This document shows, in pieces, positions 53,326-63,578 of a stretch of 64,000 nucleotides of DNA; position 1 is the first letter of the stretch; each line of letters begins with the position of its first letter. The notes beneath the pieces are model-generated. The model did not search any database. It had not been told where the DNA came from and saw only the letters and a program-made list of their open reading frames with translations. The stretch spans positions 1 to 64,000 of the forward strand of contig CAWBDS010000011.1 of NCBI GenBank assembly GCA_963787645.1, written 5' to 3'. Both the position numbers and the translations under genes were made by a program. The DNA comes from Palsa-504 sp963787645 (GTDB lineage Bacteria; Actinomycetota; Actinomycetes; Streptosporangiales; Streptosporangiaceae).

Positions 53326-53460
53326 ATGCAAAGGACCCGCTGTGGTCACTGTCCGTGCTACCTGTACCGGCTGCTCGCGCAGGCCCGGAAGGCCTGCACT
53401 TGCAGCCGGTTCGCACAACGCTCCCAGGCAGCGATCACGGTCCAGCTGCGGATCAGTTAG
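53326..53460 (+). CDS. Cysteine-rich short ORF (doubtful)
   Basis: A 44-residue frame from ATG 53326 contains five Cys (RCGHCPCYLYRLLAQARKAC TC), partly spaced like a zinc site, in the gap between the divergent aldehyde dehydrogenase and glnE. There is AAAGG 11-14 nt upstream. It has no homologue I recognise and may be chance. Confidence 0.2.
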   Translation: MQRTRCGHCPCYLYRLLAQARKACTCSRFAQRSQAAITVQLRIS

Positions 53461-53470
53461 GTTTGCTCGG

Positions 53471-56400
53471 GTGAGCGGTTCGCGGACGACGCTGGCAGGC
53501 TGGCTGGCCAGGATCGGCTTCGCGGACGCCTCGCGGGCCGAGCGGCTGCTTGGCGAGTTCGGTGGCTCCGTCGACGGGCTGAGAAGACGACGTGCTGGTG
53601 ACGACGCTGGCCGTGGCCCCCGACCCCGACCTGGCGCTGGCCGGACTGGCCCGTGTTCTGGGCGCGGCGGCCGATCCGGAGGCGCTGCTGGCGGCGCTGC
53701 GCAGGAGCAGGACTTCCGCGACCGGCTGACCGCGGTGCTCGGGGTGAGCGCCGGGCTGGCCGACCACCTGACCCGGCACCCGGAAGACTCTCAGATCCTG
53801 CGCGGGGATATCACCGCCCGAGCCCGGCCGAGCTGCGCGAAGAGATACTGCGGGCGGTCGGCGCCGACCCGGGTGAGCTCTGCGATCCGGTGGCGTCGGG
53901 ACCGGACCAGGTCGCGTCGCTGGCCGCCGCGTACCAGCGCCGGCTGCTGCACCTGGCCGCCCGCGACCTGACCGACGCGGCACCGTGGACGCGGTGGGCG
54001 AGGAACTGGCCGACATCGCGGCCGCGGTGCTGGAGGCGGCGCTCGCAGTGGCCCGCGCCGAGCGCCGTCCGCCGCGGGCGGATCGGTCCGGCTGGCGGTG
54101 ATCGCCATGGGCAAGTGCGGCGGTCGCGAGCTGAACTACGCCAGCGACGTCGACGTGATCTTCGTCGCCGAACCGGTCAAGGACTCCGGCGAGGTCGAAG
54201 CGCTGGCCGCCGCCAGCGGCTCGCCGCCGGGATCGATCGGCGTGTGCGCGAGATCGACTCCCGAAGGCAGCATCTTCCCCGTCGACCCGAACCTCCGGCC
54301 CGAAGGCCGGGCCGGGCCCGCTGGTCCGGACGCTGGCCAGCCACCGCGCCTACTACGAGCGCTGGGCGAAGACCTGGGAGTTCCAGGCGCTGCTGAAGGC
54401 CCGCCCGGCGGCGGGCGACCTGGCGCTCGGCCAGGACGTACGCGGACGCCTCGGCCCGATGGTCTGGCAGGCGTCGCGGCGGGAGCATTTCGTCGAGGAC
54501 GTCCAGGCCATGCGCCGCCGGGTGGAGAGCTCGCTGCCCGCCAGGCAGGCCGGGCGCGAGCTCAAGCTCGGCCCGGGCGGCCTGCGGGACATCGAGTTCG
54601 CCGTGCAGTTGCTGCAGCTGGTGCACGGCCGCGCCGACGAGTCGCTGCGCGCCCCCGCGACGCTGCCCGCGCTGGCGGCGCTGGCCGCGGGAGGTTACGT
54701 CGGCCGCGCGGACGCCGCGGCGCTGGTCGGCCGCGTATCGGTTCCTGCGTCGCACCGAGCACCTGCTGCAACTGCACCGGCTGACCCGCACGCACACCCT
54801 GCCCGAGGATCCCGCCGTACCTGCGCAGGCTGGGACGGGCGATGAGATTTATTAATCCCGAACGAGCCATCAGTACTCCTCTGCGGACACGGGGTACGCC
54901 CCGATCCCGCGGCCGAGTTCGATGAGCTATGGCGGCGCCACGCCAGGCAGGTCCGGCGGCTGCACGAGAAGCTGTTCTACCGGCCGCTGCTCGAAGCCGT
55001 GGCCAGGCTGCCGTCGGAGGCGGCAAGGCTGACCCCGCGAGGCGGCGCGGGCCAGGCTGGAGGCGCTCGGCTACCTGGATCCGGCGGGGGCGCTGCGGCA
55101 CATCGACGCGCTGAGCTCCGGGGTGTCGCCGCCGCGCGGCGATCCAGCGCACGCTGCTGCCCGTGCTGCTCGGCTGGTTCGCGGACGTCGCCGAGCCCGA
55201 CGCGGGCCTGCTGGCGTTCCGCCAGGTCAGCGAGGCACTGGGTGAGTCGCCGTGGTACCTGCGGCTGCTGCGGGACGAGACCAAGGCAGCCGAGCGGATG
55301 GCCCGCGTGCTCGCGTCGAGCCGGTACGCGACCGGCTTGCTGCTGCGCGCTCCCGAGGCGGTCGCCATGTTCGGCGACGACGCAGAGCTGGCGCCCGGGG
55401 CACCGAAGGGCTGCCGCCGAGATGATGGCGGCGGCCCAGGCGGCACGAGCGACGACGCGGAGGCGGCGGTCACCGCGGTTCGTTCGGTCCGGCGCCGTGA
55501 GCTGCTGCAGCATCGCCGCCGCTGATGTTCTGGGGGTGGCAGTGCAGCCGGGGGGCGACCTCGCCGCGGCAACCGGGAGACGCGCTGACCGCCGTCACCC
55601 GGGCCTACGGTGCGAGACCGCGCTCGCCGGCGCGATGAGCAAGGTCAGCGCCGAGCTGCGGCATCCGCTGCCGACCAGGTTCGCGGTGATCGCGATGGGC
55701 CGCTTCGGCGGGCACGAGAGCGGGTACGGCAGCGACGCCGACGTGCTGTTCGTGCACGACCCGCTGCCCGGGCGACCGGATGAGGGAGGCCGCCGACGTC
55801 GCGCACGCCGTCGCGGTCGAGCTGCGGCGGCTGCTGATGCTGCCGGTGCCGGACCCGCCCCTGCTGGTCGACGCCGACCTGCGGCCCGAAGGCCGGCAGG
55901 GCCCGCTGGTGCGGACCCTGGCCGCCTACCGCGCCTACTACCGGCGGTGGTCCGCCCCCTGGGAGGCGCAGGCGCTGCTGCGCGCCGAGCCGGTCGCGGG
56001 CGACGCCGAGCTCGGGGGCGAGGTTCATCCGCGATGGTCGCCGAATTCCGCTACCCGCCTGGACGGGATCGACGCGGCGGCCGTGCGCGAGATCCGCCGG
56101 ATCAAGGCGCGGGTGGAGGCCGAGCGGATCCCGCGCGGCGCGAACCGGGCCCTGCACGTCAAGCTCGGGCCCGGGCGGGCTGTCCGACGTGGAGTGGACG
56201 GTGCAGCTTCTGCAGTTGCGGCATGCTCACGCGCTGCCTGACTCTGCGCACCACCCGCACCGACCGAGGCGATGGCGGCCGCGGTGCAGGCGGGCCTGCT
56301 GCCCGCCGAGGACGCCGCCGCGCTCATGGCGGCCTGGCGGCTGGCCGCGCGGATCCGGAACGCGATCGTGCTGGTCCGCGGCAGGCCCGGCGACACGCTG

Positions 56401-56541
56401 CCCTCACGGCATGAGGAGCGACCGCGGTCGCCCGCCTGCTCGGCTATCGCGCCGGTCAGACGCCGCCAGGCCCTGGAGCAGGACTACCGCCGCGCCGCCC
56501 GCCGCGCCCGCGCGGCGATGGAGCCCCTGTTCTACGGCTGA
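53471..56541 (+). pseudogene. glnE: Bifunctional glutamine synthetase adenylyltransferase, multiply frameshifted
   Basis: GlnE attaches and removes AMP on glutamine synthetase. GTG 53471 begins MSGSRTTLAGWLARIGFADA; then scattered over frames come VLGVSAGLADHLTRHPEDSQ, LREEILRAVGADPGELCDPV, the first nucleotidyltransferase AVIAMGKCGGRELNYASDVD, WEFQALLKARPAAGD, LKLGPGGLRDIEFAVQLLQL; RYATGLLLRAPEAVAMFGDD; and the second transferase VIAMGRFGGHESGYGSDADV, LDGIDAAAVREIRRIKARVE and the C-terminal RARAAMEPLFYG at 56541. Order and span (about 3.07 kb) match a full glnE, but at least eight frame changes are needed. An error-rich consensus is the simplest explanation. Confidence 0.85.
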
Positions 56542-57435
56542 ACCGGAAAGCCGTTCGCGCGCAGGACGCGCAGGGCGTCCACGGTGAGGAAGCCGCGCCA
56601 TTCCCGCTCGGCCGCCGGTGACCAGGCCAGCCAGTTGAACGTCCAGCCCCCGTCGTCGAGCTGGGCCCGGGCCAGGTGGTCAAGGTGCGTCTTGATGGTC
56701 GCCTCGTCGAACAGGTCGCGGGCCAGCGAGCCGGGTTCGGGCGCGAAGTCCAGCGGGCCGTGCACCTCGCCGGGCGCCTCCGGGTCGAGGGCGGCCATCT
56801 CCCGCTCGATGATCAGCGGCCCCACCTCGCCGAACGCCTCGCGGGCCCGGTCCCGGTCCGGCACGTGCTGCAGGAACCGCAGCACGCCGATCATCTCGTA
56901 CTCGTCCTCCACCGAGGAGGTGGCCTTGCCGTCGCCCGCGCGCAGCTGGCCGATCCGGGACCACATGACCTCGGTCGCGCGGTCCAGCCAGGGGTGGCTG
57001 ACGCCGCGGGCGTGCAGCGTGCCGGCGATCAGTCCGGTGACGATAGGTGAGGCGGGATGGCCCTCTGCTGGGCCCCACCACGGCGCGTGCGGCCAGCCGT
57101 CCATGCTCGGCTCCGCGGACGCCGCTCCGCCTTCGGCCGGGGCCACCGCGGCCAGCCAGTCACAGCGCCCCCAGGACCAGGGCATCGTCCCAGGCGTCCG
57201 CCTCGTCCATGACACGCAGCGCCATGTCGACGGCCAGGGGCTGGCTGCCGGGTGCGCGGCAGTCCGGTTCCAGGGCATGGCCGAACCCGCCGTCGGAGTT
57301 GCGGTAGGCCGCCACCGCGTCCCGCACCGCCCCGGCGCCCCCGCCGCCGAACAGCCTCTCGAACCGGCGCCGGTCGATCACCCGGGCGTTCGCGGCAATG
57401 AAGGTGGCCGCGGCATCGAAGTCTGGAGCAGTCAT
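56532..57435 (-). CDS. Prenyltransferase/squalene-oxidase-like alpha-toroid protein (frameshifted)
   Basis: The N-terminus from ATG 57435 (MTAPDFDAAATFIAANARVI) includes YRNSDGGFGHALEPDCRAPG, and after a frame change near 57165-57170 the product continues LAAVAPAEGGAASAEPSMDG to ARAQLDDGGWTFNWLAWSPA and WRGFLTVDALRVLRANGF. The DGGFG and DDGGWTFN turns resemble QW-type repeats of terpene cyclase/prenyltransferase toroids, as found in many small actinobacterial proteins of unknown role. No catalytic DXDD motif is seen, so cyclisation is not claimed. Overlaps the end of glnE by 10 nt. Confidence 0.7.
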
Positions 57436-57505
57436 GCGCCCACCTCATCACCGGGCGCCCCCGCCGTATTGAACGAAACGGCCATGCCCGTGGCATCCTG
57501 GCAGA

Positions 57506-58263
57506 ATGAGCCCGCAGGTCGGCTACACCGAATGGGCCGCGCCCGTGGCGCTGCGGCCCGCCGTCGCGTGCCTGTGGGCCCAGGTCACCGGCGAAACCGA
57601 CCGGGAACACCTGGTGCTGCCCGACGCGTGTACCGACCTGATCTGGGAGCAGGGCCGGGGCGCGTTCGTGGCGGGCCCGGACACCGGGCCGGTGCCGACC
57701 CGGATGACGGCGGGCACGGTCATGATCGGCGTCCGCTTCCGGCCCTCGGCCGGAGGTACCGCGCTTGGCGTCCCGCTCAGCGAACTGCGTGACCGCCGTG
57801 TTGACGTCGCTGATCTGCATAAGCCCCAGGCCAGACGGCTGCCCGGCCTCGCTCGACCCCGCGGTGGCGCAGGGCCGCCTGCTGGACGTCGCCGCCGGCG
57901 TGGCCGGCCGCGGAGCCCCGGACCCGGCGGTGACCGGGGCCGTGACCCTGCTGCGCGATCCGCGGGCGCTCGCCGAGGACGTCGCGGCCGAGGTCGGGCT
58001 CAGCCTGCGGCAGTTGCGCCGCCGCTGTCACGACGCGATCGGCTACGGCCCGAAGACCCTGCAGCGGATCCTGCGCTTCCGCGGGTTCGTGTCCCGGATC
58101 GACCGGGATCGTGAGCTTGCCGACCTAGCGGCCCTCGCGGCGGATGCCGGGTACGCCGACCAATCCCACCTCACCAGGGAATGCGTCGCCCTGGCCGGCC
58201 TGACCCCGGCCGCCCTGGTCAGCCAGGCGAGCGGCGCGCCCTGGTCGGCCGGGCGAGCGGCTA
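57506..58263 (+). CDS. AraC-family transcriptional regulator (frameshifted)
   Basis: The first frame gives a DUF6597-like N-terminal domain (MSPQVGYTEWAAPVALRPAV, LPDACTDLIWEQGRGAFVAG). Near 57830 the frame changes and gives the AraC DNA-binding part: ALAEDVAAEVGLSLRQLRRR, IGYGPKTLQRILRFRGFVSR, LAALAADAGYADQSHLTREC, two helix-turn-helix units. A second slip near 58240 would bring in a TAG at 58261-58263; otherwise the frame runs into antisense of the next gene. Target genes unknown. Confidence 0.75.
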
Positions 58264-61200
58264 GGGGCAGACCTGCTGGAACGGCTGGGTGCCGGCGTAG
58301 TCGGCCCACTGCTGGTGAGTCAGGGACCGGCCCGCGATCGAGCAGGCGGCCGCCGGCAACCGGGACGGGAGGGCCACGTCCCACAGCCTGACGGCGCCGT
58401 CGGCGCCCGCGGTGGCGAGCGTGCTGCCGTCGGGGCTGAACGCCACCGCGTAGAGCGCAGCGGCGCCCGCCGTCATCGGCGGCCCGATTTCCCGCCCGGT
58501 GGCGGTGTCCCACAGTTTGGCTTCCCCGTCGGCGCCGACGCTGGCGAGCGTGCTGCCGTCGGGGCTGAACGCCACCGCGTAGAGCGCGGCGGCGCCCGCG
58601 GTCATCGGCGGCCCGATTTCCCGCCCGGTGGCGGTGTCCCACCGCCTGACCTCCCCATCGGAACCAGCCGTGGCCAGGGTCCGGCCGTCGGCGCCGAACG
58701 CCACCGCCCGGGCGCCCCCCGCGGTCCCGAAGGCCCCGGCCTGCCGCTGGGTGGCCACGGTCCACAGCCGGACTTCCCCGTTTCGGTCCAGCGTGGCCAG
58801 GGTCCGGCCGTCAGGGCTGACCGTGACCGCGACGGCCGGGCCCGGGAGGGGGACGCCGATCGGCCTGCGGGTGACGGCCGACCACAGCCGTACCCCGCCG
58901 GCCGCCACCGCCAAGGTCTGACCGTCGGCGCTGAGCGCGAGCCCGGTCACCGGCTGGTGGGTGGCGATGGGGCCGCCGATCCGCCGCCTGGCACGGGTAT
59001 CCCACATCCGGACCGTCCCGTGGCCGTCGCTGACGGCGAGGATCCCGCCGCCGAGCGCGGCCGCGGGGGCCGCGGACGGTCCCGGCGCGCCGACGGCCAG
59101 CGGGGCCGAGGGCTGGTGAAACAGCGCCGGGTCCCACAGCCGGATGGTCCCGTCGCCGCTCCCGGTGGCCAGGACGCCCGCCCCGAAGGCCACCGCGGTC
59201 CCCGCCGCCGGGCCCGGGACCGTCAGCGCGGCTCCGGTCGGGTCCTGCCCGGCGACATCCCACAGCTCGGTGGTTCCGTCGCCTTCCGCGCTGGCCAGCG
59301 TGGTCCCGCTGGCGTTGAAGGCCAGCGCGGCCACGGAGTTCCCGGTGGTGATGGTGGCGCCGACCTGGGTCTGCCGGGCGATGTCCCACAGCCTGACATC
59401 TCCGGTCTGGCCGCCGGTGGCCAGCAACGTGCCGTCAGGGCTGAAGGCCAGCGCCTTCACCGCGGCCGAGCTGGCCACCATCGTCGGGCCCGCCTCCTGC
59501 CCGGTGGCCGCGACCCACAGCTGGACCGTCCCGTCACTGCTGGCGGCGGCCACCGTCTTGCCGTCGGGGCTGAACGTCACCGCGTTCGACCGGCCTGAGG
59601 TTGGAGCTCATCGGCGCGCCCAGTTTCGTGCTGGGTGGCCGGGTCCCACCGCCGGACGTTCCCGTCGCCGCCGCCGGTGGCCAGCATCGATCCGTCCGGG
59701 CTGCAGAACCCGACCGCGGCGCCCTCTACCGTGCCGGGCAGCGGCCGCACCCCGATCGTGGTCCGGTCGGCCAGGTTCCAGGTGCCGACGGCACCGGGAG
59801 CGGCGACTTCCAGGGTCTTGCCGCCGCCGGTGAAGGCCAGGGCGAGCGGCGTGGCCCGCCAGGCGGCCGTGCTCAGCACGCGGTGCGAGTTAAGGTCCCA
59901 CAGCCGGATCCTCTTGTCGGAGTACCCGGCCGCCAGCTTGCCGCCGGGGCCGTAGGCCAGCGCGGTCACCACACCCGAGCCGGCGGCCAGGATGCCGCGC
60001 ACCGGCTGGGCCAGCGACTGGAGCAGGCTGTAGCGCGCCTGCGCGGTCGGCGCGATCCGCCACGCGGCCCGGGCCAGCAGCGAGGCCGTGACCGGGTCCA
60101 CGCCGTCAAGCGCCGTGCTCTGCGCGGCCAGGCGTCCGGAAAGGTCCGCGATGCGCTGCTGGCTGACGGTGTTCCTGGCCGACCTGGCGGCCAGGAACGT
60201 CCCGGCCAGCGCGGCGAGGACCAGCACGGCAACCGCCGCGGCCAGCGTCCGGCGCCAGAGCATAGGCCGCGCGATCGCCGTGGAGCCCTCGGGTGATCCG
60301 CCGTACACGGCCTCGGCGGCGACCTGCCCCGGCGGTACCTGTCCCGGCGGTATCCGTCCCGGCAGGCCCGCGGCCTGGTAGCCGCTCAGGGTCAGCCGGT
60401 CGCCCTCGCGTTTCTCCCAGGTCAGCAACAGGGCCTGGGAGAGCATGGGGAGCACGCCGGGCTCGGGGCCGACCGCGCCCAGGTCAGCCAGGATGGCGTC
60501 GGGAAGGACCGGATCCATCCGCAGCCCGCTGGCCCGCGCGGGCCCGGTGATCACGCGCCGCAGGCCTTCGGAGGTCATCGGGCCGACGATGAACTGGTTG
60601 TGCCGCATGAGGCGGAGCAACCCCGGGTAGCCCGCGCACCGGTCCCAGCAGTCGCCGCTGACCGCGATCACCGTCAGCACGGGCCCGGCAGGTTCGGCCG
60701 CCGCGCACACGGCCTGGATGAACGCGGCTCGCTCGGGTTCGGAAGCCGCGAACACCTGCTCGAATTGGTCGATGATCAGGATCAGCCGCCGGCTTTCCCG
60801 GCCCGCGGGCCCGGGCGCGCGGCCCGGGGCGGACAACATGAGGTCGCGGATCAACAGGTGGGCCTGGCCCGGCGCGTCGGCCAGGCTGCGCCGGATCGCG
60901 GCGGCGTCCTGGCCGCCGAGCGACGCCAGCCTGGCCGCCAGCTCGGTGAGCGGCTGCGCGGCCGGGATCATGCTGACCTGGGGCCAGGCAGCCGACCCGG
61001 GCAGGTGCACCCCCCTGGACAGGGCGGGCAGCAGGCCCGCCTGCAGCAGCGAGGTCTTGCCCGCGCCGCGGGCCCCGATGACCATGACGATCCCGGTCTC
61101 GGCCAGCAGGCCCGCCAGTTCCGCGGTGAGCCGTTCCCGGCCGAAGAACACCGGCTCGTGGGCTTGATCATAGGGAAGCAGCCCGCGGTAGGGGCAGCCT

Positions 61201-61911
61201 CCGGTCCATCGCGGGGCCGGCCCGTCAGGGTCGGCTGGCCCGGTGAGGTACTGGCGGGCACGCCGCTCGATGACCGCCAGCTCTTCACGGATCAGGCCGA
61301 CATCGGCCGACTGCCGCCCGGCCTGCCCGCCGGCGGCCCGCAGCTCGCAGCGCCGCCGGTGCAGGCAGTCCTGGGTCTCCCTGGCCGCGCGGGCCAGGTC
61401 GGCCAGCATGAACTCCATCTCGCCGAACTCGGCGCTGACCGCCTCTACCGCGGCGAGCACCTCTCGCTGAAGCTCCTCCTGCCCGGCTTCGACCGCGGCG
61501 CGGAGCATCGTGCCGCCCGCGTCGATCTCGCGCAGCACCATGGCGATGTCCGATCGGATGCCGTCGGAGTCCAGGGCCTGCCGGACACCGCGGCTGATCT
61601 CCCGCTGCAGATCGGCACGGGTCGGCGCCCCCCGCCGCATGTGCCGCCCGGGCGCGGGCGACCGCATCGCCGAGCACACCGGCCAGGGCGTCGGCCCGGA
61701 CCGAGGAAAGCACGCCGCTGGCGACCGCTGATGCGGCGGCGTCGCCGAGCACCGGGCCGAAGGCGGCCGCGCACAGCATCGGCACGACGGCGGCGGCATG
61801 GGTGCCGCGTAGCTCGTGGCGGCCGTGCCACGCGGACCGCAGCAGCCAGTCGCGGATGCCGCCCTGGAGCCGCTCGACATCCTCGAAATCGCCCACCTGG
61901 GCACCCCCCAT
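58261..61911 (-). CDS. STAND-type NTPase with C-terminal WD40 propeller (frameshifted)
   Basis: A roughly 1,216-residue protein after joining three frames. From ATG 61911 (MGGAQVGDFEDVERLQGGIR) comes a helical N-terminal domain, broken at the six-C run 61628-61633 where dropping one base continues GAPTRADLQREISRGV. Then a long helical segment; an NTPase domain FFGRERLTAELAGLLA with Walker A VIGARGAGKTS and Walker B LILIIDQFEQVFAA; one transmembrane helix LAAAVAVLVLAALAGTFLAA; and about twelve WD40 repeats (SPDGS..A..D...RLWD). Another frame change is near 59585. The architecture fits signal-transduction STAND ATPases, some of which act in immunity; the role here is unknown. Confidence 0.8.
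58421..58642 (-). repeat. Recent duplication of one WD40 blade
   Basis: 58421-58513 and 58550-58642 are 93-bp copies with two mismatches, at a 129-bp period (43 codons, one WD40 repeat). They encode TATGREIGPPMTAGAAALYA followed by VAFSPDGSTLA twice. Such near-identity within a diverged propeller points to recent duplication or conversion. Confidence 0.9.
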
Positions 61912-61937
61912 GCAAACACCCCAAGAACGGCGGCAGC

Positions 61938-62841
61938 CTAACAGGCGGCCTGCTCCCGAGGGCGGCGCTTTGCGCGGTGTGCGCCCCATTCGTGATCCTG
62001 TGCGGCCGCCACCCGGCCGGACGGCGATAACGTGGCGGCGGGCTCGGCGATCATGGCCGTCCCGATCTCGCGGAAGCCGATGCTGGCGTAGACGCGCGCG
62101 ACCTGTTGGTCGCTGGCGGACAGGAACACGGTCCGCACCCCACGCGCCAGCGCGTCCGCGGCCAGCACCGCGGTCACGGCCGCGCCCAGGCCGTGGCGGC
62201 GGCTGTCGGGCAGCACGCCCACCCCGGTGATCTCCGCGACCCCGTCCATCGCCTGGCAGCTTCCCGCCGCCACGGCCCGTCCCGGCCGAACGCGGCCGCG
62301 AGCACCGAATGCCCCGAGCGCAGGCGCTCGCGCAGCATGGCGATCGTGCCGCCGTCATGGTCGGCGGCGAGCTTGTCGCGCTCAGCCGGCCCGGCCTCGC
62401 CGACGGCGGTGCCCGGATGACCGAACGCCACGGCGGGCACCGCCCAGATCCGGTCTAGCTCGGGGTCGGAGGCAGACACGACGCGCACGGTGGTCCCCGG
62501 CGGCAGATCAGCGCCAGCGCCAGGTCGGTGAGCACCATGAGCGGATGCGTGTGGACCTCAAGGCCGGCCTCGGCCGCGGCCGCCGCCATCTCCGGAGCGA
62601 CCTGCTCGATCCACTCGAATGACTCGGGGATGATCAGCTCCCGCTGGCGGGCGCGGACGGTGCGAACGTCGGCCGCGGTGACCGGCGGCCTCGAGCCTCG
62701 CCTGGGCCGCGCGTAATAGGGCCAGCCGGGGCCGGTGGGGACGAACAACACGAGCGGCCCATGGTCGTCGGCCCGGGCGCGGCGGCGCGGGACGTCATCG
62801 CAGAACGCGTCAATCCGCTCGATAAGATCGTAATCTCTCAC
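61938..62841 (-). CDS. GNAT-family acetyltransferase (frameshifted)
   Basis: Three frames join to one protein of about 300 residues. GTG 62841 opens MRDYDLIERIDAFCDDVPRR and ...VLFVPTGPGWPYYARPR; then ASDPELDRIWAVPAVAFGHP; then the acetyl-CoA-binding core TGVGVLPDSRRHGLGAAVTA with the expected R-x-x-G-x-G/A turn, and YASIGFREIGTAMI. Frame changes fall near 62470-62490 and 62270-62290. The N-terminal half is a non-catalytic GNAT-like domain. Substrate unknown. It is 26 nt upstream of the STAND gene on the same strand. Confidence 0.75.
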
Positions 62842-62885
62842 AGCAGTACTTACCTTAAGGTGCCGGGCACGCTAGTCAACTCCGT

Positions 62886-63482
62886 TTACCCGGAGCCCCA
62901 GGCTGGCTGGGCGCCGCCGTACCCGTCCAGCCGCCGCGGCCAAGTCAGATTCGCGCCGTTGAGCTGGCCCAGCGGCAGCACGGCCGTCATCGGCCCGTCG
63001 ACGGTGTCCACCGCCGTAAGCCAGGGTGAGGCATCCTCATCGGCAGGCGTCGCGGCGTCGCCGGCGGGACGGTCCTGGCCGAGCAGCCAGTGCCCGGTGC
63101 GGGCCAGGCTGAGCTCCCGGAAGTGGGTGCCGCCGCGCTGGGCCTGCGCCGCCAGCGAGTGCAGCACGGCGGCCGCGCACAGGTATCCGGTGCCGTGATC
63201 GAGCAGTTGGCACGGCATCGCGCCAGGTCGTTCGCTGTCAGGATCGTCGCGCAGCGCCCTCGCGCGCAGCAGCGGGTTCAGGTCGGCACAGTGGTCGGGA
63301 TGCCCGTGGCTGACCAGCACGGCGTCCAGTTCCGCCGCGTCCAGGATCTCCAGCAGCCGGGGGAGGGACGCATAGCCGGGGTCGATCAACAACCGGAAAC
63401 CGTCATGCTCGACCAGGTAGCCGCTGCACGCCGATCCGGCTGCGGGCCACGCCCCGCACCCGCCGAGCACGGTGAGCCGCAT
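62886..63482 (-). CDS. In-frame chimera: MBL-fold N-terminus joined to CaiB/BaiF CoA-transferase C-terminus
   Basis: Residues 1-80 are a metallo-beta-lactamase/RNase-Z-like N-terminus: MRLTVLGGCGAWPAAGSACS, LLIDPGYASL, LVSHGHPDHCADLNPLLRAR. From about residue 83 the sequence changes to PGAMPCQLLDHGTGYLCAAA, SLARTGHWLLGQ and VDTVDGPMTAVLPLGQLNGA with LTWPRRLDGYG, the C-terminal part of family III CoA-transferases. The remaining MBL metal ligands and the CoA-transferase core are absent, so neither activity is expected. The join is in frame near 63236 and has no stop. It probably arose by a deletion between two genes, or by an assembly join. Confidence 0.75.
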   Translation of the reverse strand: MRLTVLGGCGAWPAAGSACSGYLVEHDGFRLLIDPGYASLPRLLEILDAAELDAVLVSHGHPDHCADLNPLLRARALRDDPDSERPGAMPCQLLDHGTGYLCAAAVLHSLAAQAQRGGTHFRELSLARTGHWLLGQDRPAGDAATPADEDASPWLTAVDTVDGPMTAVLPLGQLNGANLTWPRRLDGYGGAQPAWGSG

Positions 63483-63578
63483 CGCATCCCTTCCTGCTCC
63501 CGCTGCGCGAGGACGGCCGAGGCCAGGCGGCCGCTAACCTCGTCGAGCTGCAGACGGCCGGCCCGGCCCGCTCCCGGG

